Shown here one piece after another: positions 32,921 through 41,316 of a stretch of 64,000 nucleotides of DNA (its first letter is position 1; every line of letters begins with the position of its first letter). Source of the DNA: Candidatus Defluviilinea gracilis (GTDB lineage Bacteria; Chloroflexota; Anaerolineae; Anaerolineales; Villigracilaceae); the NCBI GenBank assembly GCA_016716235.1, contig JADJWS010000003.1, positions 310,001 to 374,000 of the forward strand, written 5' to 3'. The notes under the pieces are model-generated. The model was not told the origin of the DNA, made no database searches, and worked only from the letters and a program-made list of their open reading frames with translations. The position numbers and the translations under genes were made by a program.

Positions 32921-35068
32921 ATGATCGCCAATCTTGGGCTTGGAATCCTGCTCGTCACATTTTTTGTCACTGTCTACAGCGCGGTTACCGCGGCGGCTTC
33001 AAACCCCAAGGGGTTAGCCCGTATGCTCCGCAGTATTCCCTCGCCGCGCCTCAAACGGTTTGCGGATGAGCTCGACAAACTGGAAGACCCGCAACGCGCC
33101 GCATCGATGGCGGAAAGCGCGCGGCGGGCAATGTTACTTACCTTCCCCCTGCTTACCGTCACATCGCTTCTATTAATTTACCTGCTCGTCAACGACCATT
33201 ACGAAGTGCAGTTCGTGTACGAAGTGACGAGCCGCTCGATGCCTACCTACCTCAAGGTTACGGCTTGGTGGGGCGGGCAGGCCGGCTCGTTGCTATTCTG
33301 GTCGTGGCTCATGTCGGCGTTTGCCTCGCTGGTCACCCTGCGCAAATGGGACCGCGACCGCGAATTTCTCCCCTGGGTTATCTTCGTTTCCTGCGTCACG
33401 CTCGCCTTCTTTTTGGGCATGACCGTCTTCTTTGAGAATCCGTTCCGGGTGTTTTACCAAACCGAAACGGGAGTCTCGGCGCATTTCTTCCAGCCGGCGA
33501 ACAGCATCCCGTTCACGCCGGAAGACGGGCGGGGACTCAACCCGCTTCTTCGACATCCCGGCATGATCATCCACCCGCCTCTGCTCTACCTCGGATTCGT
33601 TTCCTACGTCATTCCGTTTGCGTTCGCCATCGCGGCGTTGATCACGGGACGCACCGACGACCGCTGGATCCGCCTCACCCGCCGCTGGAGTCTGTGGGCG
33701 TGGCTTTTCCTCACCTTCGGCCTGGTGCTCGGCGGACGCTGGGCGTATGATGTGCTCGGCTGGGGCGGTTACTGGGGTTGGGACCCGGTGGAGATCGCCG
33801 CGTTCATGCCCTGGTTGACCGGCACCGCCTTCCTGCACTCGGTGATGATTCAAGAAAAACGCGGCATGTTGAAACACTGGAATATGCTGTTGATCATCCT
33901 CACGTACGATCTCGTTATCTTCGGCACATTCCTCACGCGTTCGGGCGTGTTGTCGTCGGTACATGCTTTTGCGCAGAGCGCCATCGGACCCTTGTTCTTC
34001 GCCTACATTGCCATGACGTTGATCGTATCGGTTGCTCTCGTGATCTATCGCTGGGGCGAGTTGAAATCGGAAACCGAGATGAACTCCCTGCTTTCACGTG
34101 AGGCGTTGTTCCTGTTCAACAACCTGCTATTCATGAGCATTCTGGTCGTGTGTTTCTGGGGCGTCATCTACCCGCTCACCTCCGAACTGTTTACCGGCGC
34201 AAAAGTGACGGTTGGGCCCGCGTTTTACGAGCGCGCAAACGGACCTCTATTCGCGGGGCTGATGTTCCTGATGGGCATCGCGCCGCTCTCCGCGTGGGGG
34301 CATTCCACGGTGAAAACTCTCGGGCGGGCAATGTGGCTCCCGACGGCGGCGGCGGTTCTCGTCACGGCTGTGATCTTCGCAACCTACACCAAAAATCCGT
34401 ATGCGTTGATCGGCTTCTTCCTCGTGGCGTTCGTCATCCTGATCACGTTGTATGAATATTGGCGCGGCTCGAGGGCAAGGATGAAGATCCACAGTGAAAA
34501 TATTTTCACCGCCTTCTGGAACCTCACCGCCCGCGACCGACGCCGCTATGGCGGATACATCGTCCACATCAGCATGATGTTAATGGCGATCGGTATCCTC
34601 GGCATCGAACTCTTCCAAATGGAAACGCAGGGGACGCTCGAGGTCGGTCAGCAAAAAAGCATCGGCGGTTACGATGTGGTATACAAAGACATTGCCCGCT
34701 TCACCGGTCCCGATGGGCGCGAAGTGACGCGCGCGGTGCTTAGCATTTATCGCGGTCAAGAGTATCTCGGCGATCTTCATCCGCGCATCGACTACTATTG
34801 GGACTCGCAACAATCCATGACGATTCCCGGTCAACGCGCCACCATGAAGGATGACCTGTACATTCTGCTCGTCAACTGGGAGCCTGCCACCGCCACCGGC
34901 GCGACGTTCAAGATCTACGTCAACCCGCTGGTCAACTGGCTGTGGATGGGCAGCCTGCTCTTCCTCATCGGCATCATCATCGCGGCGTGGCCCGACAAGG
35001 ACCCGGAGCGAGTGGCGGCGAAGGTTGAGAAGAGTGCGCGTGAGGCGGGAGTTGTGATTGGTGATTAG
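32921..35068 (+). CDS. ccmF: Cytochrome c heme lyase subunit CcmF
   Basis: A 715-residue protein with about 15 membrane helices. The heme-handling WWD-type motif is 'WGGYWGWDPVE' (near residue 280), with conserved 'HPGMIIHPPLLYLGF' upstream and 'FGTFLTRSGVLSSVHAF' downstream, and a periplasmic domain near the C-terminus. With CcmH it transfers heme from CcmE to apocytochromes. GAGGAG lies before the ATG at 32921; an in-frame TTG upstream is not needed. Confidence 0.96.
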   Translation: MIANLGLGILLVTFFVTVYSAVTAAASNPKGLARMLRSIPSPRLKRFADELDKLEDPQRAASMAESARRAMLLTFPLLTVTSLLLIYLLVNDHYEVQFVYEVTSRSMPTYLKVTAWWGGQAGSLLFWSWLMSAFASLVTLRKWDRDREFLPWVIFVSCVTLAFFLGMTVFFENPFRVFYQTETGVSAHFFQPANSIPFTPEDGRGLNPLLRHPGMIIHPPLLYLGFVSYVIPFAFAIAALITGRTDDRWIRLTRRWSLWAWLFLTFGLVLGGRWAYDVLGWGGYWGWDPVEIAAFMPWLTGTAFLHSVMIQEKRGMLKHWNMLLIILTYDLVIFGTFLTRSGVLSSVHAFAQSAIGPLFFAYIAMTLIVSVALVIYRWGELKSETEMNSLLSREALFLFNNLLFMSILVVCFWGVIYPLTSELFTGAKVTVGPAFYERANGPLFAGLMFLMGIAPLSAWGHSTVKTLGRAMWLPTAAAVLVTAVIFATYTKNPYALIGFFLVAFVILITLYEYWRGSRARMKIHSENIFTAFWNLTARDRRRYGGYIVHISMMLMAIGILGIELFQMETQGTLEVGQQKSIGGYDVVYKDIARFTGPDGREVTRAVLSIYRGQEYLGDLHPRIDYYWDSQQSMTIPGQRATMKDDLYILLVNWEPATATGATFKIYVNPLVNWLWMGSLLFLIGIIIAAWPDKDPERVAAKVEKSAREAGVVIGD

Positions 35069-35147
35069 GAAGTGGAAAGTGGAGAATTAGAAAGTTGAGA
35101 CTGGAGATTGGAGACTGAGGATCAAGAAAGCGCTTCGTCAGATACAT
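35069..35147. repeat. Phrase-type low-complexity repeat before ccmH
   Basis: AGTGGAAAGTGGAGAATTAG and 'TGGAGATTGGAGACTG' words, the same family as 49843-49873 and 55870-55906. The repeat-like run continues into the first codons of ccmH ('ACGCAATACGCAGTACGCAA', 35164-35183). Confidence 0.65.
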
Positions 35148-35645
35148 ATGTTCAAGCGACCATTACGCAATACGCAGTACGCAATATTGATTTCCATGCT
35201 TGCCATGATGCTATTTGCATCTCTCTCTGTTGCCTCCGCCCAAGGAACCACGCCCACCGATGACGATGTGAACAAGATCGCCAAGAAGTTGTTCTGCCCG
35301 GTGTGCGAGAACACGCCGCTGGATGTGTGCCCCACCGAGGCGTGCCGTCAGTGGCGGGAACAGATCCGCCAAATGCTGATCGAGGGCAAGACAGAAGACG
35401 AGATCATCCAGTATTTCATCGACACCTATGGCGCGCGCGCTTCGGGCGATCCGCCGAACAAAATTGCGTCGTATCTGATTCCGGTGACAGCGATCCTGTT
35501 GGGGGCGGCGCTCCTCCTGCGGGCGTTGCAAATGTGGAAAAAGCCGAAGGCGGCCGAATCAACCGTCCCTGCGGGCGAGGCGAAGCAAGTCCATCAAGAT
35601 GAATATTTCAATAAACTCGAAGACGAATTGAAGAAGAGAAAATAG
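35148..35645 (+). CDS. ccmH: Cytochrome c maturation thiol-reductase subunit CcmH
   Basis: A 165-residue protein: signal peptide, a three-helix CcmH domain with the redox pair C50-P-V-C53 ('KKLFCPVCENTPL', the usual form being LRCxxCQ), and a C-terminal membrane helix (about 105-125). Two further cysteines ('LDVCPTEACRQWR') are family typical. The n-region of the signal peptide (residues 3-15) is encoded by a phrase-type repeat, yet supplies the basic residues an export signal needs. It is followed by ccmG with no gap. Confidence 0.92.
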   Translation: MFKRPLRNTQYAILISMLAMMLFASLSVASAQGTTPTDDDVNKIAKKLFCPVCENTPLDVCPTEACRQWREQIRQMLIEGKTEDEIIQYFIDTYGARASGDPPNKIASYLIPVTAILLGAALLLRALQMWKKPKAAESTVPAGEAKQVHQDEYFNKLEDELKKRK

Positions 35646-36212
35646 ATGATTGAGACAACCCCTCCCCGCCGGGCAGTTCCGCTGTGGGTTCAGATCGTGA
35701 TCTGGGTATTTTTGGCTGGCTTGCTGGCGCTGGTGGCATTGGGACTCAGCCGCCGACAGCAAGGCACCGTGCAACCCGGCGAAGTGATCGACGATTTTTC
35801 GCTCACGTTCTACAGCGGCTACGAGTTGGACGGCAAAACAGAGATCAAATTCAGCGACCTGCGCGGCAAGGTTGTGGTGTTGAACTTTTGGGCGTCGTGG
35901 TGTAAACCGTGCGAGCAGGAAGCCGCCGACCTGCAACAAGCGTGGACGGAATACGCGCCGACCGGTGAGGTGGTGTTCCTCGGCGTCGATTATGTGGACA
36001 CCGAAGCGGACGCGCGCGTGTACCTGAAAAAATTCGGCATCACATACGCAAACGGCGCGGACCTGGCGACAAGAATCTCTCAATACTTCCGAATCAAAGG
36101 CGTGCCAGAGACGTATTTCGTGGACCGGGAAGGCGTGTTGCGCTATGTGCAGATCGGTCCCTTTTCCGGCGTGGATCAAATTCGGGAGCAGATCGATCTT
36201 TTGTTAAAGTAG
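35646..36212 (+). CDS. ccmG: Thiol:disulfide oxidoreductase CcmG/ResA-like
   Basis: A 188-residue membrane-anchored thioredoxin-fold protein (helix about 15-35). The active site is W85-C86-K-P-C89 and the cis-Pro is in 'GVPETYFVDREG'. It would keep apocytochrome cysteines reduced for heme attachment. The start codon follows the ccmH stop directly. Confidence 0.92.
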   Translation: MIETTPPRRAVPLWVQIVIWVFLAGLLALVALGLSRRQQGTVQPGEVIDDFSLTFYSGYELDGKTEIKFSDLRGKVVVLNFWASWCKPCEQEAADLQQAWTEYAPTGEVVFLGVDYVDTEADARVYLKKFGITYANGADLATRISQYFRIKGVPETYFVDREGVLRYVQIGPFSGVDQIREQIDLLLK

Positions 36213-36219
36213 AGGGCGA

Positions 36220-36696
36220 ATGGATATTGCGGCAATTTTCCTGACACTGGCAGTGTTGTTTTTCGTTGGAATGTATCTATACGCGCCGTTCGCGCGCGGC
36301 TATGGCCGGCGTGTGACGGCGGAAGAGCGCGAACTTTCCGCATTGCTGGCGAAGCGCGAGCGCGTGTTGAGTTCTTTGCAGGAACTGGATTTCGACTACA
36401 AACTCGGCAAGATTCCCGAGGAGGATTACCCCATCCAGCGGACGAACCTCCTGCAAACAGGCGCGGATATTTTGCGCCAGATGGACGCGTTGACGATCGA
36501 CGAAACCGACCTGCGGCGCAACAGCGCAAAGAAAGCCTCAGCCAAAAAGGAACTGACCGATTCCGAACTTGAGTATTTGATCTCGCAACGCCGGGCGTCG
36601 CGCAAAAAAAATTATGAGGGCTTCTGCCCCAAATGCGGCAAGCCGGTCCTGTCAAGCGACAAGTTTTGCGCGTCATGCGGGAAAGCGTTGAATTGA
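36220..36696 (+). CDS. CcmI-like membrane protein with zinc ribbon
   Basis: A 158-residue protein with one N-terminal helix (5-25), a coiled region 'LAKRERVLSSLQELDFDYKLGKIPEEDY' that matches the segment after the first helix of CcmI-type proteins, and a C-terminal zinc ribbon with two CxxC pairs ('FCPKCGKPV', 'KFCASCG'). It starts 7 bases after ccmG and probably assists apocytochrome delivery; the zinc ribbon is not part of the usual CcmI. A role in heme attachment is inferred from context. Confidence 0.75.
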   Translation: MDIAAIFLTLAVLFFVGMYLYAPFARGYGRRVTAEERELSALLAKRERVLSSLQELDFDYKLGKIPEEDYPIQRTNLLQTGADILRQMDALTIDETDLRRNSAKKASAKKELTDSELEYLISQRRASRKKNYEGFCPKCGKPVLSSDKFCASCGKALN

Positions 36697-36729
36697 TTTG
36701 CGATTCGCTGAATGCGAAGTACGGGATAT

Positions 36730-36750
36730 GAGATACGAGATACGAGATAC
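36730..36750. repeat. Heptanucleotide tandem repeat (GAGATAC)3
   Basis: Three perfect head-to-tail copies of GAGATAC in the gap between the zinc ribbon gene and the following heme-protein gene. Confidence 0.85.
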
Positions 36751-36770
36751 TCTGATAAGGCAAAACACGA

Positions 36771-38639
36771 ATGAAGTTTCGCATCACTTTTATTGCAATG
36801 CTCGCCATCCTACTCACCGCCTGCAACATGACGCTGGCGGAAGATATCACACCGCCGCCTGGGTACGTGGCGCCGACGCCGATGCCCACGCTGGCGTTGT
36901 ATCCAGCGCAACCCCCGAGCGTGGAAAACGGCAAACTGATCTACGTTGAAAAATGCGCTCCCTGCCATGGCGACACCGGTCTCGGAGACGGCGAGCAGGG
37001 CATTCAACTTGGCGTCACCGTCCGCGCGTTTGGGTTGGCAGAGATCGCCCGCCCCGCATCGCCCGCGCAGTATTACGCCGTAGTCACACGCGGGAACATC
37101 GAGCGCTTCATGCCGCCCTTCAACAGCCTCACCGATCAGGAACGCTGGGACGCGGTCGCGTACGTGATGACACTGCACACCAAAGCGGAAGAGATCGAAG
37201 CGGGCAAAAAACTTTTTGAAGCAAATTGCGCCGGCTGTTCGCTGGACCTTTTCAAAGACCAGCAAAAGATGTCGTCATTCACCGAAGTGGAACTCGCCCG
37301 CCTCGCCAGCCAGGGCGGCGATGGACTGCCGGCCTTCGGCTCAACTTTAAGTGAAGATGAACTCTGGGCGGTGGCCGCATACTTGCGGACTCTCTCCTTC
37401 GATACCGCGCCGATTGCGACGCCTCAACCTCTCGTTCACACCCAGGGGACGCCGGCTTCAGCCGCCTCTACCTCTGTCGCCCCTGAGATAACGCCGCTGG
37501 CGACGAGTCAAGCATCCACGGCGGGTGAAGCGACAGTCACCCTGCAACCCGGCTTCGGGATCGTCAGCGGAGTCATCGACAATCAAACCGGGGCAGATCT
37601 GCCGTCTGGTTTGGTCGTCACCTTACGCGCATATGATCACGACGCGAACGATCCAAACGCGGGTCCCGTTGAAACTTTTTCACTCGAAGGCGTTGTTGAA
37701 CCAGACGGCGCGTATTCCTTTGAAAATGTCGAAATCCCCGCCGGCAGAATCTTTCTCGCGGAACTCACCTACGCAGGCGTGAAATTACAGTCCGAATTTC
37801 GTATTGTTGAGGAAGGCGCGCAACTTGTCAGCATTCCCTCGTTGACGATCTACGCCCTCACCGAGGATCCTTCGGGCTTGGTAATGGACGACGCGCAGGT
37901 CATCTTCGAATACGCCGCCGATTCGATCGCCGTGTACACGCTGTACTCATTCCGCAACCCGACCGATGAAATGATCGTCGTGCCGCAAGATGAAACGGGA
38001 CAGATCCCGTTCATCAAATTCCCCAAAGGTTCGTCTGGTTTTGGTTTCGAGCCAACGCAAGACAGCGCCACATTCCTTTCCACTGCCAATGGGTTTGCCA
38101 TCCCGCCTAGCGACGCATCGTACGGGCTGGTGGCATTCTCCTCGCTGGCAAAAACGGATGAAATAAATTTCTCGATGCCGTTCGACCTGCCGATTGCGTC
38201 GGTGAATGTATTCGTCCCCGTGGGCACAAAAGTGGAACAGGCGCAGTTAACCGATTTGGGTATTCAAACGATCCAAAACTTCACCTATCAAATTTACGAA
38301 TCAGACTCCATCGCGGCGGGCGGGTCGCTTGCCTTCACGTTGACCGGCGAACCATCGGACGCGCCCGCGGCGACATCGAATAACACCGCCATGCTGATCG
38401 GGGCGGGCGTGCTGGGAGCCGCATTGCTGGTTGCTGGCTTCTGGATGTATCGACAAGATGCTCGCAAAGCGCAAGCCACCGAGGAAGAAGACGCGGGCGA
38501 GTTCGAGTCTGCCGAAGAGGTGATGGACGCGATCATCGCGCTCGATGACCTGCGCGGCAAGAAAAAGATCGGCGAGCAGGCGTATCAGAAGCGGCGCGCA
38601 GAATTGAAAGAAATACTGAGGATAGAGAGTAGAGAATAG
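36771..38639 (+). CDS. Membrane-anchored c-type cytochrome lipoprotein with one intact and one degenerate heme site
   Basis: A 622-residue protein. After a lipobox ('LLTAC') comes a cytochrome c domain with C62-A-P-C65-H66 and the distal Met region 'ERFMPPFNSL'. A second similar domain carries C153-A-G-C156-S157, so the heme-ligating His is lost. A Thr/Ser/Pro linker, beta-sandwich domains, a membrane helix (about 541-562) and a short cytoplasmic helix hairpin ('ALDDLRGKKKIGEQAYQKRRAELKEI') follow. The last codons and the stop come from a GAGAGTAGAGAATAG repeat. Embedded in the ccm operon, it is probably a substrate of, or a sensor for, that system. Confidence 0.85.
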   Translation: MKFRITFIAMLAILLTACNMTLAEDITPPPGYVAPTPMPTLALYPAQPPSVENGKLIYVEKCAPCHGDTGLGDGEQGIQLGVTVRAFGLAEIARPASPAQYYAVVTRGNIERFMPPFNSLTDQERWDAVAYVMTLHTKAEEIEAGKKLFEANCAGCSLDLFKDQQKMSSFTEVELARLASQGGDGLPAFGSTLSEDELWAVAAYLRTLSFDTAPIATPQPLVHTQGTPASAASTSVAPEITPLATSQASTAGEATVTLQPGFGIVSGVIDNQTGADLPSGLVVTLRAYDHDANDPNAGPVETFSLEGVVEPDGAYSFENVEIPAGRIFLAELTYAGVKLQSEFRIVEEGAQLVSIPSLTIYALTEDPSGLVMDDAQVIFEYAADSIAVYTLYSFRNPTDEMIVVPQDETGQIPFIKFPKGSSGFGFEPTQDSATFLSTANGFAIPPSDASYGLVAFSSLAKTDEINFSMPFDLPIASVNVFVPVGTKVEQAQLTDLGIQTIQNFTYQIYESDSIAAGGSLAFTLTGEPSDAPAATSNNTAMLIGAGVLGAALLVAGFWMYRQDARKAQATEEEDAGEFESAEEVMDAIIALDDLRGKKKIGEQAYQKRRAELKEILRIESRE

Positions 38640-38832
38640 AGAATAGACTTTATCTGTAATAAGCTCAAGTTCTTTTGTAGGACGCGGATAAACGCCGATG
38701 AACGCTGATAAAGAAGAAAAAATCGCGCTTTCCGCGCCCCCCCGCGCCCAAAAATTATTTCCGATAACGTCTGATAGAGAATCGTCGTATGGCTCATTTT
38801 CTATCATCAAGTCGGCTAATGGCATTATTGTT
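38640..38832. other. Gap before ccmA with two repeat types
   Basis: Holds the end of a TAGAGAA-type repeat (to about 38647) and a short copy (38678-38712) of the GGACGCGGATAAACGCCGAT repeat family. An open frame runs from 38698 into ccmA, but its first 45 codons lie in this repeat-rich DNA and are unlikely to be translated. Confidence 0.5.
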
Positions 38833-39531
38833 ATGATCACCGTCAAAAAACTCGTTAAACGATTTGGGTTAAAGACCGTCCTGCGCGGCATGGATTTTGA
38901 AGTTAAGCCGGGCGAATTTGTCGCGTTACTCGGTCCTAACGGCGCGGGCAAGACCACTTTTTTGAGAATCCTCGCCTCGCTTTCGCGCCCATCGCTGGGA
39001 GAGGTGAACATCGCCGGCTTCAAACTTCCCAACGAAGCCGCTCAAGTCCGCGCGAGGCTGGGGGTGGTGTCGCATCTTCCGCTTTTATATGGCGATCTCA
39101 CTGCGGAGGAAAATCTCCGCTTTTACGCCCGTATGTACGGAATTACGAATGACCAACTCCGCATTACCGAGGTCTTGGAGATGGTCGGGCTCGCAAACCG
39201 CCGCCGCGACCTCGTGCGCGCCTATTCGCGCGGAATGCAACAACGTCTCGCCATCGGGCGCGCGGTCCTACACGACCCGGAGATCATGTTATTTGACGAG
39301 CCATACACCGGGTTGGATCAGGACGCATCCACCATGTTAGATGATGTTTTGAAAACTGTCGCCGCGCGGGGACGCACCGTAGTGATGACCTCGCACGATC
39401 TGGCTCGCGCGGAGGAACTGGCTACCCGCTTCGACATTCTCTCGCGCGGGGTGATCGCCGCCTCCGCAACACGCAGGCAGGTGAAGAAAACCAACCTGCT
39501 CGAATTTTACAAACAGGCATTGGCAGGGTGA
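38833..39531 (+). CDS. ccmA: Heme exporter ATPase CcmA
   Basis: A 232-residue ABC ATPase: Walker A GPNGAGKTT (34-42), signature 'YSRGMQQRLAIGRAVL', Walker B 'IMLFDEPYTGLD' and the switch His in 'VMTSHDLARAEEL'. With CcmB and CcmC it drives release of heme-loaded CcmE. The ATG at 38833 matches the family N-terminus. One base separates its stop from the ccmB ATG. Confidence 0.94.
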   Translation: MITVKKLVKRFGLKTVLRGMDFEVKPGEFVALLGPNGAGKTTFLRILASLSRPSLGEVNIAGFKLPNEAAQVRARLGVVSHLPLLYGDLTAEENLRFYARMYGITNDQLRITEVLEMVGLANRRRDLVRAYSRGMQQRLAIGRAVLHDPEIMLFDEPYTGLDQDASTMLDDVLKTVAARGRTVVMTSHDLARAEELATRFDILSRGVIAASATRRQVKKTNLLEFYKQALAG

Positions 39532-39532
39532 G

Positions 39533-40249
39533 ATGAAAAGGAGCGAGCAGTTATCAGCGAGTAGCAAGCAGTCGCAAAGTAGTTTTTTCAAGGCTATCGG
39601 CGCGATCGTGTGGAAGGATTTGCGCGCCGAATTCCGCTCGTGGGAACTGATCTCATCAATGCTCGTGTTTTCCCTGCTGGTGATCCTGATCTTCAACTTT
39701 GCGCTTGAGTTGGACGTAAAGACCCGTCAATCCGTGACGGCGGGCGTGCTCTGGGCAACCTTCGCCTTTGCCGGCACCCTCGGCTTGAACCGCTCGATGG
39801 CGATTGAAAAGGATCGCGGCTGTCTCGATGGTCTCCTGCTCGCGCCGGTCGATCGCTCGGTCATTTACTTCGGCAAATTTTTCAGCAACCTCGCCTTTAT
39901 GCTCATCGTCGAAGCGATCGTCCTGCCGGTGTACAGCGTGTTGTATAACACCAACTTATTCCAGCCGGGATTATTGCTCGTTATCCTGCTTGGCTCGGTT
40001 GGGTACACCTCCATCGGCACGTTGCTCGCCGCCATGTCGGTGCAAACGCGCACGCGCGATATCCTGCTCCCCATCCTGCTGTTCCCGGTGGTGTTCGCGG
40101 TCCTGCTTGCGGCGGTCAGAGCCAGCGGCGGGTTATTAGACAACTCGACCATTGCCGATGTTTCGTTCTCGATCAATCTTCTGATTACCTACGATGTCAT
40201 TTTCATCGCCGCCTCATTTATGTTATTCGACTCGATCGTGGAAGAATAA
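39533..40249 (+). CDS. ccmB: Heme exporter membrane subunit CcmB
   Basis: A 238-residue protein with six membrane helices and family motifs 'IVWKDLRAEFRSWE', 'TFAFAGTLGLNRSMAIEKDRGCLDGLLLAP' (split) and 'SVGYTSIGTLLAAM'. The first 17 residues (Ser/Gln-rich, 'SEQLSASSKQSQSS') are encoded by a CAGTTATCAGCGAGTAGC repeat and precede the conserved part, another case of a repeat extending a gene. Confidence 0.92.
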   Translation: MKRSEQLSASSKQSQSSFFKAIGAIVWKDLRAEFRSWELISSMLVFSLLVILIFNFALELDVKTRQSVTAGVLWATFAFAGTLGLNRSMAIEKDRGCLDGLLLAPVDRSVIYFGKFFSNLAFMLIVEAIVLPVYSVLYNTNLFQPGLLLVILLGSVGYTSIGTLLAAMSVQTRTRDILLPILLFPVVFAVLLAAVRASGGLLDNSTIADVSFSINLLITYDVIFIAASFMLFDSIVEE

Positions 40250-40252
40250 AAC

Positions 40253-40273
40253 TAGAGAATAGAGAATAGAGAA
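40253..40273. repeat. Heptanucleotide tandem repeat (TAGAGAA)3
   Basis: Three perfect copies of TAGAGAA directly after the ccmB stop, with a fourth degenerate unit. Single units recur at 38622-38645. Confidence 0.85.
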
Positions 40274-40321
40274 TAGAAAGTGGAATCTCCCATCCCTTGT
40301 CTCCAAGAAAAAGGAACACCT

Positions 40322-41020
40322 ATGCGCCACAAACCTGTCACCCTCAAAATTCTTGACCTTGTCTCGATCATCCTGCTGTTTGCCGCGGCGTATCTCGCCA
40401 TTGTTGTTGCGCCGACCGAGAAAGTCATGGGCGAGGTGCAACGCGTCTTTTACTTCCATGTCGGCACGGCGTGGGTCGCGCTCATCGGCTTCGTGTTCAC
40501 CGCCGTTCTAAGCGTGATCTACCTCGTCACCAAGAACCTCAAGTGGGATCGCATCCAAGTCGCCGCCGTCGAAGTGAGCGTGGTGTTCTTCCTCATCACC
40601 ATCATCCTCGGCTCCATCTGGGCGCGCCCCGCGTGGAACACCTGGTGGACGTGGGACCCGCGCCTCACCACTGCCGCCATCGCCGAGTTGATCTACATTG
40701 CCTACTTCATGCTCCGCCAAGGCATCGACGACCCCGACAAACGCGCGCGCTTCGGCGCAGTCTACGCCCTCATCGGCGGGTTGAGCGCCCCGATCACCTT
40801 CTTCGCCATCCGCCTGTTCCGCACCATTCACCCGGTGGTCATCGCCGGCGCCAACGCGGAAGCGGAAGGCAACTTTAGCATGTCGGGCGATATGCTCACA
40901 GCGTTCTTCTTCGCCCTATTTGCCTTCACCGTCATCTTCCTCGACTTGTTCTGGAACCGCATCCGCCTGGGAGAATTCCAGAACGAGGTCGAAGAGATGA
41001 AAATGAAAGCCTCGTATTAG
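40322..41020 (+). CDS. ccmC: Heme-handling membrane protein CcmC
   Basis: A 232-residue, six-helix protein with the tryptophan-rich motif 'WNTWWTWDPRLT' (near residue 106) and flanking histidines in 'VFYFHVGTAW' and 'FRTIHPVV', which together hold heme for loading onto CcmE. The ATG at 40322 follows AAGGAA; an earlier in-frame start at 40280 lies in the TAGAGAA repeat region and is less likely. Confidence 0.94.
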   Translation: MRHKPVTLKILDLVSIILLFAAAYLAIVVAPTEKVMGEVQRVFYFHVGTAWVALIGFVFTAVLSVIYLVTKNLKWDRIQVAAVEVSVVFFLITIILGSIWARPAWNTWWTWDPRLTTAAIAELIYIAYFMLRQGIDDPDKRARFGAVYALIGGLSAPITFFAIRLFRTIHPVVIAGANAEAEGNFSMSGDMLTAFFFALFAFTVIFLDLFWNRIRLGEFQNEVEEMKMKASY

Positions 41021-41064
41021 CGCGCGCGGCAACGATCCCATTCCCCTCAATCAAGGAGTCAAAC

Positions 41065-41268
41065 ATGTTCTTCCAGGAAATCACCCCCGACACCTCCGGC
41101 TACATGATCGCCGGGTACGCCACCACATTCATCATCCTCGCAATCTACGTGGCAAGCCTGTTCCTCCGCCAGCGCAACCTCAAACAGGATATGGACATGC
41201 TCGCCGAGTTGGAGAAACCCGTCGAAAAACCAGCCAAGTCTGTAACCAAAAGAAGCAAAAAGAAATAG
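41065..41268 (+). CDS. ccmD: CcmD-like small membrane protein
   Basis: A 67-residue protein with a single helix (about 12-34) and a Lys-rich cytoplasmic tail ('KSVTKRSKKK'), the usual layout of CcmD, which links CcmC, CcmE and the ATPase. AAGGAG lies before the ATG. Identification rests on size, topology and position directly after ccmC. Confidence 0.75.
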   Translation: MFFQEITPDTSGYMIAGYATTFIILAIYVASLFLRQRNLKQDMDMLAELEKPVEKPAKSVTKRSKKK

Positions 41269-41289
41269 GGCAATCAGTACGGAGTCCGC

Positions 41290-41295
41290 TATAAT
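41290..41295 (+). promoter_or_regulatory. -10 element TATAAT before the transglycosylase-like gene
   Basis: A perfect TATAAT, 21 bases before the ATG at 41317, giving a leader of about 15 bases. The -35 is not evident. Confidence 0.5.
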
Positions 41296-41316
41296 GATGG
41301 CGGACTCTTTTCATTT

